A stretch of DNA of 64,000 nt. Origin: Hemibagrus wyckioides. Lineage: Eukaryota > Chordata > Actinopteri > Siluriformes > Bagridae. The translations under genes were made by a program, and so were the position numbers. The stretch lies in assembly GCF_019097595.1 (NCBI RefSeq), contig NC_080718.1, positions 28,778,157 to 28,842,156 of the forward strand. Direction: 5' to 3'. Of this stretch, positions 47,392 through 61,573 are shown piece by piece (position 1 is the stretch's first letter; every line of letters starts with the position of its first letter). The notes under the pieces are model-generated. The model ran no database searches, was not told the origin of the DNA, and saw nothing but the letters and a program-made list of their open reading frames with translations.

Positions 47392-47637
47392 CTTTTTTCT
47401 CTGTTGTAGAAATCTTCATATTAAACATGAGATATATTCTCTCTCTATATATCTCTCTGTCTGTCTTTGCTGCATGCCACTTGCTGTCTCTCTGTGAGTG
47501 TTTGTGTCTGTCTACCTTCCTCTATCCTCCTCTTCTTTTCCTACATCCCTCTCTCGCTGTCTGTCTTTCACTCCCTGCTTCTCTCTTTCTGTCTGTCTCT
47601 CTTGTTCTCTCTCTTATCTGTCTTCCCATCACATCTC

Positions 47638-47672
<35 letters not shown>
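47221..47672. repeat. TTTC run and CT-rich stretch
   Basis: A TTTC run at about 47334-47392 is followed by CT-rich low-complexity sequence that ends in a CT run at about 47645-47671. Text around 47020-47060 and 47260-47340 is similar (CCTGTCTTGCTTCCTCTG then TTTTT and an ACA-rich word), so the two TTTC tracts appear to be duplicated together with their flanks. Confidence 0.9.
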
Positions 47673-47674
<2 letters not shown>

Positions 47675-47799
47675 ACTTTGTCTATGAGGGATCCATGAGA
47701 ATGCTTCCTCTTGGCTGTAAAACCTCAGTAGTGAATCATTTCCTGTCTTTTTGTAGACATGTTTTTTTTTGTGTTTCTAAGTAACTGAGATGAAACCCT

Positions 47800-48560
47800 T
47801 AACACAACCCAAAAGCCTGAGATGTTTTGAGATCGGAGAAATAAAAAAGTTTAAAGGTTGAGCTGTGCAGCCTGGGAGCTCGGGGAGAGGAGGCAACATG
47901 GCTGAGATACGGCGGCAGCAACAGAACGGAGACCAGGACCAAGGATAATAACTCACACTGACACACTAGAGCCTGAGATGAGATGAAGAGGTTAGTGCTG
48001 AGATCGACAGTAGCTAACCATGCTAACACTGTAAACGATCCTGACACCACAGGTAACATTAAATAGATGCTGATTTTTACGCTGGAGCGCTAACGAGGTC
48101 AAGAAACTCAGCAAAGAACGAGAAAAAATACGCAGAAAGAGCCGGATAAAAATAGAAATTTCCAGTAGCACAGGAAAACAGCACAGAATCAGTGAAGAGT
48201 GTAAATGAGAGAGTGAGTGAAAGGCCAGAGTGCAGCCGAGGAGCTACAGGAGAACCCCTCACACACATGGAGCAGAGTGAGATCTCCTCAGATGACTGCT
48301 CAGATGTGTCAGAAACACAGCCAGATGCCATGTAATCCATCAGCCGGTGTCGAGAAGAGACTAAAGGAGAAAGGAATGTTTCACACTTGAGTTGCTTCCC
48401 TGATATGTCCAGGTGTGTGAAGTCAGTTCTAGACTTCACCACAGGAAGAGGAGCTGAAATGAACATCAGCAATTCAAAAGATTCTTCTCAGGCAGCTCTG
48501 GACTCTGGAATCACTGAGTTCTTCTTCATGTTTTCCTCACTAGAACATCACAACTGATAC
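47800..48560 (+). pseudogene. Tx1-type LINE ORF1 relic, third copy
   Basis: AAAAGCCTGAGATGTTTT at 47811-47828 is identical to the second relic at 10046. It reads SLRCFE then IGEIKKFK, a zinc knuckle that has lost its second cysteine and histidine. Further right, SEISSDDCSDVSETQPDAM (about 48275) leads into EETKGERNVSHLSCFPDM (about 48357), comparable to the ATKGM..FFPD tail region of Tx1 ORF1 proteins and to 1990-2060 in the first LINE. Several stops are present. No ORF2 follows; an 18-bp minisatellite begins at 48629. Confidence 0.55.
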
Positions 48561-48628
48561 ATGCTCAGAGTCAGAGGGAACATTCAGACATCTGCACCAT
48601 CACTTCCCATCAGTCTCCTCCATCACTT

Positions 48629-49580
48629 AGTGAGAGATGTGTGATTAGTGAGAGATGTGTGATTAGTGAGAGATGTGTGATTAGTGAGAGATGTGTGATT
48701 AATGATAGATGTGTGATTAGTGAGAGATGTGTGATTAGTGAGAGATGTGTGATTAATGATAGATGTGTGATTAATAATAGATGTGTGATTAATGATAGAT
48801 GTGTGATTAATAATAGATGTGTGATTAGTGAGAGATGTGTGATTAGTGAGAGATGTGTGATTAATGATAGATGTGTGATTAATGATAGATGTGTGATTAA
48901 TAATAGATGTGTGATTAGTGAGAGATGTGTGATTAATAATAGATGTGTGATTAGTGAGAGATGTGTGATTAGTGAGAGATGTGTGATTAATGATAGATGT
49001 GTGATTAGTGAGAGATGTGTGATTAGTGAGAGATGTGTGATTAATGATAGATGTGTGATTAATGATAGATGTGTGATTAATAATAGATGTGTGATTAGTG
49101 AGAGATGTGTGATTAGTGAGAGATGTGTGATTAATAATAGATGTGTGATTAGTGAGAGATGTGTGATTAATGATAGATGTGTGATTAGTGAGAGATGTGT
49201 GATTAGTGAGAGATGTGTGATTAATGATAGATGTGTGATTAGTGAGAGATGTGTGATTAGTGAGAGATGTGTGATTAATGATAGATGTGTGATTAGTGAG
49301 AGATGTGTGATTAATGATAGATGTGTGATTAGTGAGAGATGTGTGATTAATGATAGACTTGTGATTAGTAATATATGTGTGATTAGTGAGAGATGTGTGA
49401 TTAGTGAGAGATGTGTTATTAGTGAGAGATGTGTGATTAATGATAGACTTGTGATTAGTAATAGATGTGTGATTAGTGAGAGATGTGTGATTAGTAATAG
49501 ATGTGTGATTAGTGAGAGATGTGTGATTAATGATAGACTTGTGATTAGTAATAGATGTGTGATTAATGATAGACTTGTGA
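48629..49580. repeat. 18-bp minisatellite, about 53 copies
   Basis: Main units are AGTGAGAGATGTGTGATT, AATGATAGATGTGTGATT and AATAATAGATGTGTGATT, with a later form containing AGACTTGTG from about 49350 on. The 18-base unit is a multiple of three without stops in one frame, giving a 317-codon repeat of CVISER, CVINDR and CVINNR. This is not regarded as a gene. Confidence 0.97.
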
Positions 49581-49582
49581 GA

Positions 49583-49603
49583 TTAGATAGATAGATCTGT
49601 CTG

Positions 49604-49668
<65 letters not shown>

Positions 49669-49669
49669 A
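49583..49669. repeat. GATA run switching to CTAT run
   Basis: The 18-bp array ends in TTAGATAGATAGAT, which turns over at ATCTGTCTGTC into a long CTAT run. The first part is the reverse complement of the second, so a short hairpin is possible. Confidence 0.9.
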
Positions 49670-49854
49670 GACTGTTAGACTATCATCATCTGGATAATTT
49701 ATTAATCTCCATCACCTTTGTGTCTCTCAGTGTGTGTGTATGTGTGTGTTTTACTAATTGCTTTTATTGAAATGTATCTGTCTCTCTTTCTATCTTTTAT
49801 TCTACGTATGTGTCTGTTCATTTCCCCATTGGTTTATTCTCATTCGTTCCTCAT

Positions 49855-50010
49855 CACTAACCACTTTATTCTGCTCAGGTTCTAAAGGATGAAGTAAAAA
49901 CTCACTCAGATCCAGGAAGAACATAGGGAACTCCACACAGACCCCCAATACCTCCAACTCAGGATCAAACCCATGACCCTGGAGCTGTGAGACAGCAATG
50001 CTATCAATCT
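49855..50010 (+). mobile_element. SINE-like dispersed fish repeat
   Basis: CCACTTTATTCTGCTCAGG, AACTCCACACAGACCCCC, CTCAGGATCAAACCCATGAC and CTGGAGCTGTGAGACAGCAA occur in the order found in a very common teleost dispersed repeat. It is degenerate and internally shortened. Confidence 0.6.
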
Positions 50011-50149
50011 GTCCATCTCTCCATCCCTCTTCACACCTCTGGGATATCACCAACCCTTATATATGATGCTGTTCTCTTTTGTTCTTTCTCTCTTTTCAAT
50101 GCTCGGATTTACTTCTATGTATCTCAAAGCCTGATTCTCTAGGGTGTGA

Positions 50150-50180
<31 letters not shown>

Positions 50181-50218
50181 TAATAATAAAATAATAGTGG
50201 TTTCTATCTCACCCCCAC

Positions 50219-50818
50219 ATGGGAGGTTGTCTTCCTCAACCTCAACATCTCTTCCAGAAGCCTAGTAGTTTTTGTGCAGTACCTTCATTGTTCCTAAGTC
50301 AGGTCTCTTCTGGACAGAGACCTCAGATGTTGTTCCAGGAATTTCCTGGAGCCACTGCTAGTTTGGGGACCAAACCCCCAAATGCTCCAATTAACATTCA
50401 GATTACTTCACCTTCCACGTCATTTCCAGCTGTTCCTTTATATCCAAATTCTTATCGATCTTCTCATGCTCCTTCTTCCACAGTGAGTTTCCACTGGTCT
50501 ATCACAACTGCCATCTTCTGCTCCTCTTGTCAACCACCATTATGTCTGGTTGGTTAGCCGGCAGCTGTTTCGTCAGTCTGGAACATGAAGTCCCACGGGA
50601 TCTTAGCTCTACTTTTACTCTACTGAAACACTTTCTGTGGTGTGTCCCATTGGGACTTCTTACCCACATTCACAGATGTTTCTATATATTATTTTCCTTT
50701 TCTTGGATGCTCCTTGATTCATTCTGGATATCACTAATCATCACCCACCCACTTTTTGCTACCCCCATGGTGCTGGACCAGGGTGGAACCCTCCATGTAT
50801 TGTGAGGAGTCTCTGTGG
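50219..50818 (-). pseudogene. C-terminal relic of an R4/Dong-like LINE with restriction-like endonuclease
   Basis: On the minus strand, ANQPDIMVV is encoded around 50560-50535 and KMAVVID around 50515-50495. Together they resemble the PD...D core of the restriction-like endonuclease found C-terminal to the reverse transcriptase in R4-type LINEs. Further along the minus strand, IGAFGGLVPKLA (about 50390-50355) fits the C-terminal tail of the same proteins. Several stops and frameshifts are present and no reverse transcriptase remains. The clade name is from remembered similarity. Confidence 0.6.
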
Positions 50819-50838
50819 CATGACCTCAGTAGCATCTA

Positions 50839-51265
50839 CCCTATATTGCCAAAAGTTTTGGGACATCTGCCTTAACATGCACATGAACTTTAAGGACATC
50901 CCATTCTTAATCCGTATGGTTTAATATGGAGTTGGCCCGCCCTTTGCCGCTATAACAGCTTCAAATCTTCTAGGAAGGCTCAGATGCAGCTGCTCGGCCA
51001 TTAAAAACCATTCCATGAAGCTCTCTACACACTGTTCTTGAGCTAGTCTGAAGGCCACATGAAGTTTGGAGGTCTGTAGCTATTGAATCTGCAGAAAGTT
51101 GGTGACTTCTCTGTACTGTGCTCCTCAGCATGCGCTGGTCCCGATCTGTGATTTTATGTGGTCTACCACTTTGTGGCTGACTTGCTGTTCTTCCCAATTG
51201 CTTCTTTGTAATAATACCACTAACAGCTGACCGTGCAATATTTAGTAGTGAGGAATTCTTTAGTA
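50839..51265 (-). mobile_element. Internally deleted Tc1-like transposon, second family
   Basis: A terminus, CCCTATATTGCCAAAAG, begins at 50839 after a TA dinucleotide, the Tc1 target. On the minus strand a frame at 51197-50970 reads SGRPHKITDRDQRMLR, then HQLSADSIATDLQTS and ELHGMVFNGRAAA. This is the DNA-binding region of a Tc1-type transposase with its GRPR-like hinge. Between about 50973 and 50980 the sequence jumps from terminal non-coding sequence straight into the transposase N-terminal half, so the catalytic middle is deleted. The far terminus is not recognisable. Confidence 0.75.
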
Positions 51266-51299
51266 GGGAGAATTACTATATAACATATATATATAAGCT

Positions 51300-52074
51300 T
51301 ACTATATAACAATGGCACCTGCCCAGGGGTGGGGTATATTAGGCAGCAGGTAAACACTCAGTTCTTAAAGTTGGAAAAATTCAAGCTTAAAGATCTGAGT
51401 GACTTTGACAAGGGCAAAATTGTAAAGTTTAGACAACTAGGTCAGGGCATCTCCAAAACAGCAGGTGTTGTGAGATGTTCCTAGTATGCATTGGCTAGAA
51501 CTTGGCAAAAGTGGTCAAAGGAAGAACCAGAGACAGGGTCATGGATACCCAAGTCTCGCTGATGAAGGCCAGTTAGTGTGATAATGCATAAGATTTACTG
51601 TAGAAGAAACTGCTAAAGAAGTGAATGGTGTCTCTAAGAGAAAGGAGTCAGATCAGACAGAGCATCACTGCTTGGAGCTACAGAGCATCAGAGTGACCAT
51701 ACTGATCCCTGGACACCACCCAAAGCTCCTACAATCGAAACGTGAGCAAAAGAACTGGACCACAGAGCAGTTAAAGAAGGTGTGTGTGTGTGTGTGTATG
51801 GGGAAGACATGGCACCAGTATGCACTATGGGATGAAGGCAAGCCAGTGTGATGATCTGGACAATGTTCAATGGCATTCTTGTGGAAATAATGGGAACAAA
51901 ATTCCTTAATGGAAGTGGCCTCTTTCAGTGGGATAACAATGGTTAGAGGATGGAAACAGTTTGAGGAACATGACAAAGAATTCATGGTGCTGACTCCTCC
52001 TCCAAATTCCCCAGATCTCAATCAACCATCTGTGGGACAAACGATTCAGATCCATGGAGACCCCAGCTCATTTA
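51300..52074 (+). mobile_element. Tc1-like transposon copy B (same family as copy A)
   Basis: It runs colinear with copy A: GGGGTATATTAGGCAGCAGG (51332), GGCATCTCCAAAACAGCAGG (51446), AACTGGACCACAGAGCAG (about 51753) and TGCACTATGGGATGAAGGC (about 51822). Near the right end it encodes EEHDKEFMVL and, at 51999-52019, PPNSPDL, the conserved run around the third catalytic acidic residue of Tc1 transposases. A GT run at about 51781-51797 stands at the position of the GT run in copy A. The copy stops at CCCCAGCTCATTTACAGAC, where the GACA/GATA array begins. Frames are broken throughout. Confidence 0.8.
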
Positions 52075-53945
<1,871 letters not shown>

Positions 53946-53949
53946 GATA

Positions 53950-56900
53950 ACAAACACAAGCAGTGACTATAACACACTAATAGGCTGCAACACACACTAA
54001 TGGACTCTAACGGAAACTAATGAACTGTTTACACACACACAAGAGAATGCAACACACAGAAAAGATGTTACACACTAACAAATTATAACAAACATTAACA
54101 GACTGTAACACACACACTAACACACTGTAACACACACACTAACAGATTATAACACACACTAACAGACCGTAACACAATAGGAAATGGTGTAAACAGTGTG
54201 AAAAGTTCCCCTAGATGATTTTAATAATCTGAACATAAAGACACACACTAACAGACTGTAACACACTGTAGCACACACTAACAGCCTGAAACACACACTA
54301 ACAGACTGTAACACACACTAACAGACTGTAACACACACTAACAGCCTGAAACACACACTAACAGCCTGAAACACACACTAACAGCCTGAAACACACACTA
54401 ACAGACTGTAACACACACTAACAGACTGTAACACACACTAACAGCCTGTAACACACACTAACAGACTGTAACACACACTAACAGCCTGAAACACACACTA
54501 ACAGACTGTAACACACACTAACAGACTGTAACACACACTAACACACTGTAACACACAGTAACAGCCTGTAACACACTAACAGACTGTAACACACACTAGC
54601 AGACTGTAACACACACACTAACAGCCTGTAACACACAGTAACAGACTGTAACACACTAACAGACTGTAACACACAGTAACACACACTAACAGACTGTAAC
54701 ACACTGTAGCACACACTAACAGACTGTAACACACACTAACAGCCTGTAACACACACTAACAGACTGTAACACACACTAACAGCCTGTAACACACACTAAC
54801 AGCCTGAAACACACACTAACAGACTGTAACACACACTAACAGCCTGAAACACACACTAACAGACTGTAACACACTGTAGCACACACTAACAGACTGTAAC
54901 ACACACTAACAGACTGTAACACACACTAACAGCCTGTAACACACACTAACAGCCTGTAACACACACTAACAGACTGTAACACACACTAACAGACTGTAAC
55001 ACACACTAACAGCCTGTAACACACACTAACAGACTGTAACACACACTAACAGCCTGAAACACACACTAACAGACTGTAACACACACTAACAGCCTGTAAC
55101 ACACACTAACAGCCTGTAACACACACTAACAGACTGTAACACACACTAACAGCCTGTAACACACACCAACAGACTAACACACACCAACAGACTGTAACAC
55201 ACACCAACAGACTGTAACACACACTAACAGACTGCAACACAAACTAACAGCCTGTAACACACACTAACAGCCTGTAACACACACTAACAGACTGTAACAC
55301 ACACTAACAGACTGTAACACACACTAACAGCCTGTAACACACACTAACAGCCTGTAACACACACTAACAGCCTGAAACACACACTAACAGACTGTAACAC
55401 ACACTAACAGCCTGTAACACACACTAACAGCCTGTAACACACACTAACAGCCTGTAACACACACTAACAGACTGTAACACACACTACCAGCCTGTAACAC
55501 ACACCAACAGACTAACACACACCAACAGACTGTAACACACACCAACAGACTGTAACACACACTAACAGACTGTAACACACACTAACAGACTGCAACACAA
55601 ACTAACAGCCTGTAACACACACTAACAGCCTGTAACACACACTAACAGACTGCAACACACTAACAGCCTGAAACACACACTAACAGACTGTAACACACAG
55701 TAACAGACTGTAACACACACTAACACACACTAACAGCCTGAAACACACACTAACAGCCTGTAACACACACTAACAGACTGTAACACACTGTAACACACAC
55801 TAACAGCCTGTAACACACACTAACAGACTGTAACACACACTAACAGCCTGTAACACACACTAACAGACTGTAACACACACTAACAGCCTGTAACACACAC
55901 TAACAGCCTGTAACACACACTAACAGACTGTAACACACTGTAGCACACACTAACAGACTGTAACACACACTAACAGCCTGTAACACACACTAACAGCCTG
56001 TAACACACACTAACAGCCTGTAACACACACTAACAGCCTGTAACACACACTAACAGACTGTAACACACACTAACACACTGTAACACACACTAACAGCCTG
56101 TAACACACACTAACAGCCTGTAACACACACTAACAGACTGTAACACACACTAACAGCCTGTAACACACACTAACACTCTGTAACACACACTAACACACTG
56201 TAACACACACTAACAGACTGTAACACACACTAACAGCCTGTAACACACACTAACAGACTGTAACACACACTAACAGACTGTAACACACACTAACACACTG
56301 TAACACACACTAACACACTGTAACACACACTAACAGCCTGTAACACACACTAACACACTATAACACACACTAACAGCCTGTAACACACACTAACACACTG
56401 TAACACACACTAACACACTGTAACACACACTAACACACTATAACACACACTAACAGCCTGTAACACACACTAACACACTGTAACACACACTAACAGCCTG
56501 TAACACACACTACCAGCCTGTAACACACACTAACACACTGTAACACACACTAACACACTGTAACACACACTAACACACTATAACACACACTAACAGCCTG
56601 TAACACACACTAACACACTGTAACACACACTAACAGCCTGTAACACACACTACCAGCCTGTAACACACACTAACACACTGTAACACACACTAACAGCCTG
56701 TAACACACACTAACAGCCTGTAACACACACTAACAGCCTGTAACACACACTAACAGCCTGTAACACACACTACCAGCCTGTAACACACACTAACACACTG
56801 TAACACACACTAACACACTGTAACACACACTAACAGACTGTAACACACACTAACACACTGTAACACACACTAACAGCCTGTAACACACACTACCAGCCTG

Positions 56901-59755
56901 TAACACACACTAACAGCCTGTAACACACACTAACAGCCTGTAACACACACTAACAGACTGTAACACACACTAACAGACTGTAACACACACTACCAGCCTG
57001 TAACACACACTAACACACTGTAACACACACTAACAGCCTGTAACACACACTAACAGACTGTAACACACACTAACAGACTGTAACACACACTAACAGACTG
57101 TAACACACACTAACAGCCTGAAACACACACTAACAGACTGTAACACACACTAACAGCCTGTAACACACACTAACAGCCTGAAACACACACTAACAGACTG
57201 TAACACACAGTAACAGCCTGTAACACACACTAACAGACTGTAACACACACTAACAGCCTGAAACACACACTAACAGACTGTAACACACACTAACAGCCTG
57301 AAACACACACTAACAGACTGTAACACACAGTAACAGCCTGTAACACACACTAACAGACTGTAACACACACTAACAGACTGTAACACACACTAACAGCCTG
57401 TAACACACACTAACAGCCTGTAACACACACTAACAGCCTGAAACACACACTAACAGACTGTAACACACAGTAACAGCCTGTAACACACACTAACAGACTG
57501 TAACACACACTAACAGCCTGTAACACACACTAACAGCCTGTAACACACACTAACAGCCTGAAACACACACTAACAGACTGTAACACACAGTAACAGCCTG
57601 TAACACACACTAACAGCCTGTAACACACACTAACAGCCTGTAACACACACTAACACACTGTAACACACAGTAACAGCCTGTAACACACACTAACAGACTG
57701 TAACACACACTAACAGACTGTAACACACACTAACAGACTGTAACACACACTAACAGCCTGTAACACACACTAACAGACTGTAACACACACTAACAGCCTG
57801 TAACACACACTAACAGACTGTAACACACACTAACACACTGTAACACACACTAACAGCCTGTAACACACACTACCAGCCTGTAACACACACTAACACACTG
57901 TAACACACACTAACAGCCTGTAACACACACTAACAGACTGTAACACACACTACCAGCCTGTAACACACACTAACACACTGTAACACACACTAACACACTG
58001 TAACACACACTAACAGACTGTAACACACACTAACACACTGTAACACACACTAACAGCCTGTAACACACACTACCAGCCTGTAACACACACTAACACACTG
58101 TAACACACACTAACAGCCTGTAACACACACTAACAGACTGTAACACACACTAACAGCCTGTAACACACACTACCAGCCTGTAACACACAATAACACACTG
58201 TAACACACACTAACAGCCTGTAACACACACTAACAGCCTGTAACACACACTAACAGACTGTAACACACACTAACAGCCTGTAACACACACTAACAGACTG
58301 TAACACACACTAACACACTGTAACACACACTAACAGCCTGTAACACACTCTACCAGCCTGTAACACACACTAACACACTGTAACACACACTAACAGACTG
58401 TAACACACTAACAGCCTGTAACACACACTAACAGACTGTAACACACACTAACAGCCTGTAACACACACTAACAGACTGTAACACACACTAACAGACTGTA
58501 ACACACACTAACAGCCTGTAACACACACTAACACACTGTAACACACACTAACAGACTGTAACACACACTAACACACTGTAACACACACTAACACACTGTA
58601 ACACACACTAACAGACTGTAACACACACTAACAGACTGTAACACACACTAACACACTGTAACACACACTAACAGACTGTAACACACACTAACAGCCTGTA
58701 ACACACACTAACAGACTGTAACACACACTAACAGCCTGTAACACACACTAACAGCCTGTAACACACACTAACAGACTGTAACACACACTAACAGACTGTA
58801 ACACACACTAACAGCCTGTAACACACACTAACACACTGTAACACACACTAACAGACTGTAACACACACTAACAGACTGTAACACACACTAACAGACTGTA
58901 ACACACACTAACAGCCTGTAACACACTGTAACACACAGTAACAGACTGTAACAGACGAACAGACTGTAACACACACTAACAGCCTGTAACACACTGTAAC
59001 ACACAGTAACAGACTGTAACAGACGAACAGACTGTAACACACACTAACAGACTGTAACACACACTAACAGCCTGTAACACACACTAACAGACTGTAACAC
59101 ACACTAACACACTGTAACACACACTAACAGCCTGTAACACACACTACCAGCCTGTAACACACACTAACACACTGTAACACACACTAACAGCCTGTAACAC
59201 ACACTAACAGACTGTAACACACACTACCAGCCTGTAACACACACTAACACACTGTAACACACACTAACACACTGTAACACACACTAACAGACTGTAACAC
59301 ACACTAACACACTGTAACACACACTAACAGCCTGTAACACACACTACCAGCCTGTAACACACACTAACACACTGTAACACACACTAACAGCCTGTAACAC
59401 ACACTAACAGACTGTAACACACACTAACAGCCTGTAACACACACTACCAGCCTGTAACACACAATAACACACTGTAACACACACTAACAGCCTGTAACAC
59501 ACACTAACAGACTGTAACACACACTAACAGACTGTAACACACACTAACACACTGTAACACACACTAACAGCCTGTAACACACACTAACAGACTGTAACAC
59601 ACACTAACAGCCTGTAACACACACTAACACACTGTAACACACACTAACAGCCTGTAACACACACTAACAGACTGTAACACACACTAACACACTGTAACAC
59701 ACACTAACAGCCTGTAACACACACTAACAGACTGTAACACACACTAACAGACTAA
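53950..59755. repeat. 20-bp minisatellite, about 275 copies in the core
   Basis: The core at 54241-59755 repeats TAACACACACTAACAGACTG. The last seven bases vary as CAGACTG, CAGCCTG or CACACTG, and some units have TACCAG or CCAACAG. The stretch 53950-54170 holds looser units. Larger repeats are visible: a marker with ACCAACAGACTAACAC recurs 338 bases apart (55161 and 55499); one with ACACAATAACACACTG recurs 1,274 bases apart (58181 and 59455); and one with ACAGACGAACAG recurs 68 bases apart (58951 and 59019). Confidence 0.97.
54170..54240 (+). repeat. 71-bp direct repeat, left copy
   Basis: The block starts TAACACAATAGGAAATGG and ends AATCTGAACATAAAG. It matches 59753-59823 at 68 of 71 positions (G/A, T/C and A/G differences). 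It separates the loose left units of the 20-bp array from its core. Confidence 0.95.
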
Positions 59756-59823
59756 CACAATAAGAAATGGTGTAAACAGTGTGAAAAGTTCCCCCAGATG
59801 ATTTTAATAATCTGAACATGAAG
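59753..59823 (+). repeat. 71-bp direct repeat, right copy
   Basis: Starts TAACACAATAAGAAATGG and ends AATCTGAACATGAAG. It lies exactly at the right end of the 20-bp array, 5,583 bases from the left copy, and continues into non-repetitive sequence. Confidence 0.95.
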
Positions 59824-60365
59824 GTAAATAAATCCTCTACAGCAGCTGATGCTAACCCGACTCTGATACCAGAACCTTTCCTCCTGTAACTGTTGGACTT
59901 TAGTCGCCCACACTGTGGGAACACAGCTCTGTGAGAACGTCACCGGTCTTTATTTATCACACGTATAGAGAGACCACACGCTGGAAGCTGACTGTTTCAT
60001 CTCCATCTTTTATTTTTGTATCTCTTTTTTTCAGTTCCTCTGTTTCTCTCTGTGTGCAGTGGAGCATTATGGGATTGCTGGAGGCACTGACTCACTTAAT
60101 GTGATCAAAGACTATTAAAGCTTCAAGCCTGACACTCTAGTGTTCACCACACCAGCTTGCCCAACACACACACACACAATATATATATTACCCATAATTC
60201 CATGGTGTCTTTGTAATTCTGCTGCTATATTGAATCTTTTTATTTATTGTCACTTTAATCTATGAGGTAACATTTGCACACGGACGCCATGTCATCACCT
60301 GACATTTACATACACCACTGTGAACATAGTATAACACACAGGACGCTTGTGTGAATTTTACTTCA
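59824..60365. other. Spacer, nothing recognised
   Basis: Ordinary sequence with a short CA/TA run at about 60163-60188. No coding sequence found. Confidence 0.5.
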
Positions 60366-60368
60366 GTT

Positions 60369-60467
<99 letters not shown>
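60366..60467. repeat. TTTC microsatellite
   Basis: About 25 uninterrupted TTTC units. Confidence 0.97.
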
Positions 60468-60585
60468 AATTCGCCTTCAGTTTATCTTCTTCTCTTGACA
60501 GTGTTTTCTTTTCTTTATGGTTGTCTTTAAATCTTACTCTTATTTATCTTTTGCTTTATCCATCTGCCTCTCTATTCTGTACAAT

Positions 60586-61130
60586 TCAGTATTCCTTACG
60601 CTTCAGTATTCTGTATGCTTCATTATTTTATATGCTTCAGTATTCAGTACACTTCAGTATTCTGTATATTTCAGTATTCTGTATGCTTCATTATTTTATA
60701 TGCTTCAGTATTCAGTACACTTCAGTATTCTGTATATTTCAGTATTCTGTATGCTTCAGTATTTTGTATACTTCATTATTTTATATCCTTCAGTATTTTG
60801 TTTGCTTCAGTATTCCACATGATTCAGTATTCTGTATATTTCAGTATTCTCTATGCTTCAGTATTCTGTATATTTCAGTATTCTGTATACTTCATTATTT
60901 TATATGCTTCAGTATTTTGTTTGCTTCAGTATTCTGTATGCTTCAGTATTCTGTATATTTCAGTATTCTGTATATTTCAGTATTCTGTATGCTTCAGTAT
61001 TTTGTATACTTTATTTTATATCCTTCAGTATTTTGTTTGCTTCAGTATTCCACATGATTCAGTATTCTGTACGTTTCAGTATTTTTTATGTTTCAGTATT
61101 CCCTATGCTTCAGTATTCCGTACTCTGTAT
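60586..61130. repeat. 17-bp minisatellite, about 32 copies
   Basis: The unit is TTCAGTATTCTGTATGC with endings TATGC, TATAT, TATAC and TACAC. A four-unit (68-base) block is duplicated at about 60622-60757. A marker containing CCACATGATTCAG recurs 235 bases apart (60815 and 61050), that is 14 units less a 3-base deletion. Because 17 is not a multiple of three, all three + frames read the same Phe/Ser/Leu/Tyr text; none is a gene. Confidence 0.96.
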
Positions 61131-61199
61131 AGCATAAAGGTTTTATAATAAAGTGTTAAATAAAAGGAAAAACTTCACACTTAATCTTTATTAACATTA

Positions 61200-61244
61200 A
61201 TCACAAATATAACAATGAACAGAACACACACACATACACACACA

Positions 61245-61285
<41 letters not shown>

Positions 61286-61355
61286 AAGCGAGGGAAATGC
61301 CCTTTCAAATACAAACCATGACTAACTCTATCAGCAAAGCTATACTTTAACAGGC

Positions 61356-61402
<47 letters not shown>

Positions 61403-61483
61403 CAGTGATCTGTGGCAGTTTTACGACATGAAAGCTATCAAAAACCTTTGAAGCTAAGCAAACGGCAAAATTGAACAATAACC

Positions 61484-61570
<87 letters not shown>
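61200..61570. repeat. CA, CT and GA microsatellite cluster
   Basis: A CA/CT run at about 61226-61284, a CA run at about 61357-61400 and a GA run at about 61483-61565. Confidence 0.95.

Positions 61571-61573
<3 letters not shown>

Noticed and set aside
48641..49594. Open frame of 317 codons in the 18-bp array
   Set aside because: Six-residue repeats follow simply from an 18-base unit with no stop in this frame. There is no start context, signal or domain.
54241..59755. Telomere- or centromere-type satellite
   Set aside because: The unit lacks TTAGGG and there is no AT-rich long monomer. The array is short and bounded by ordinary sequence on both sides.
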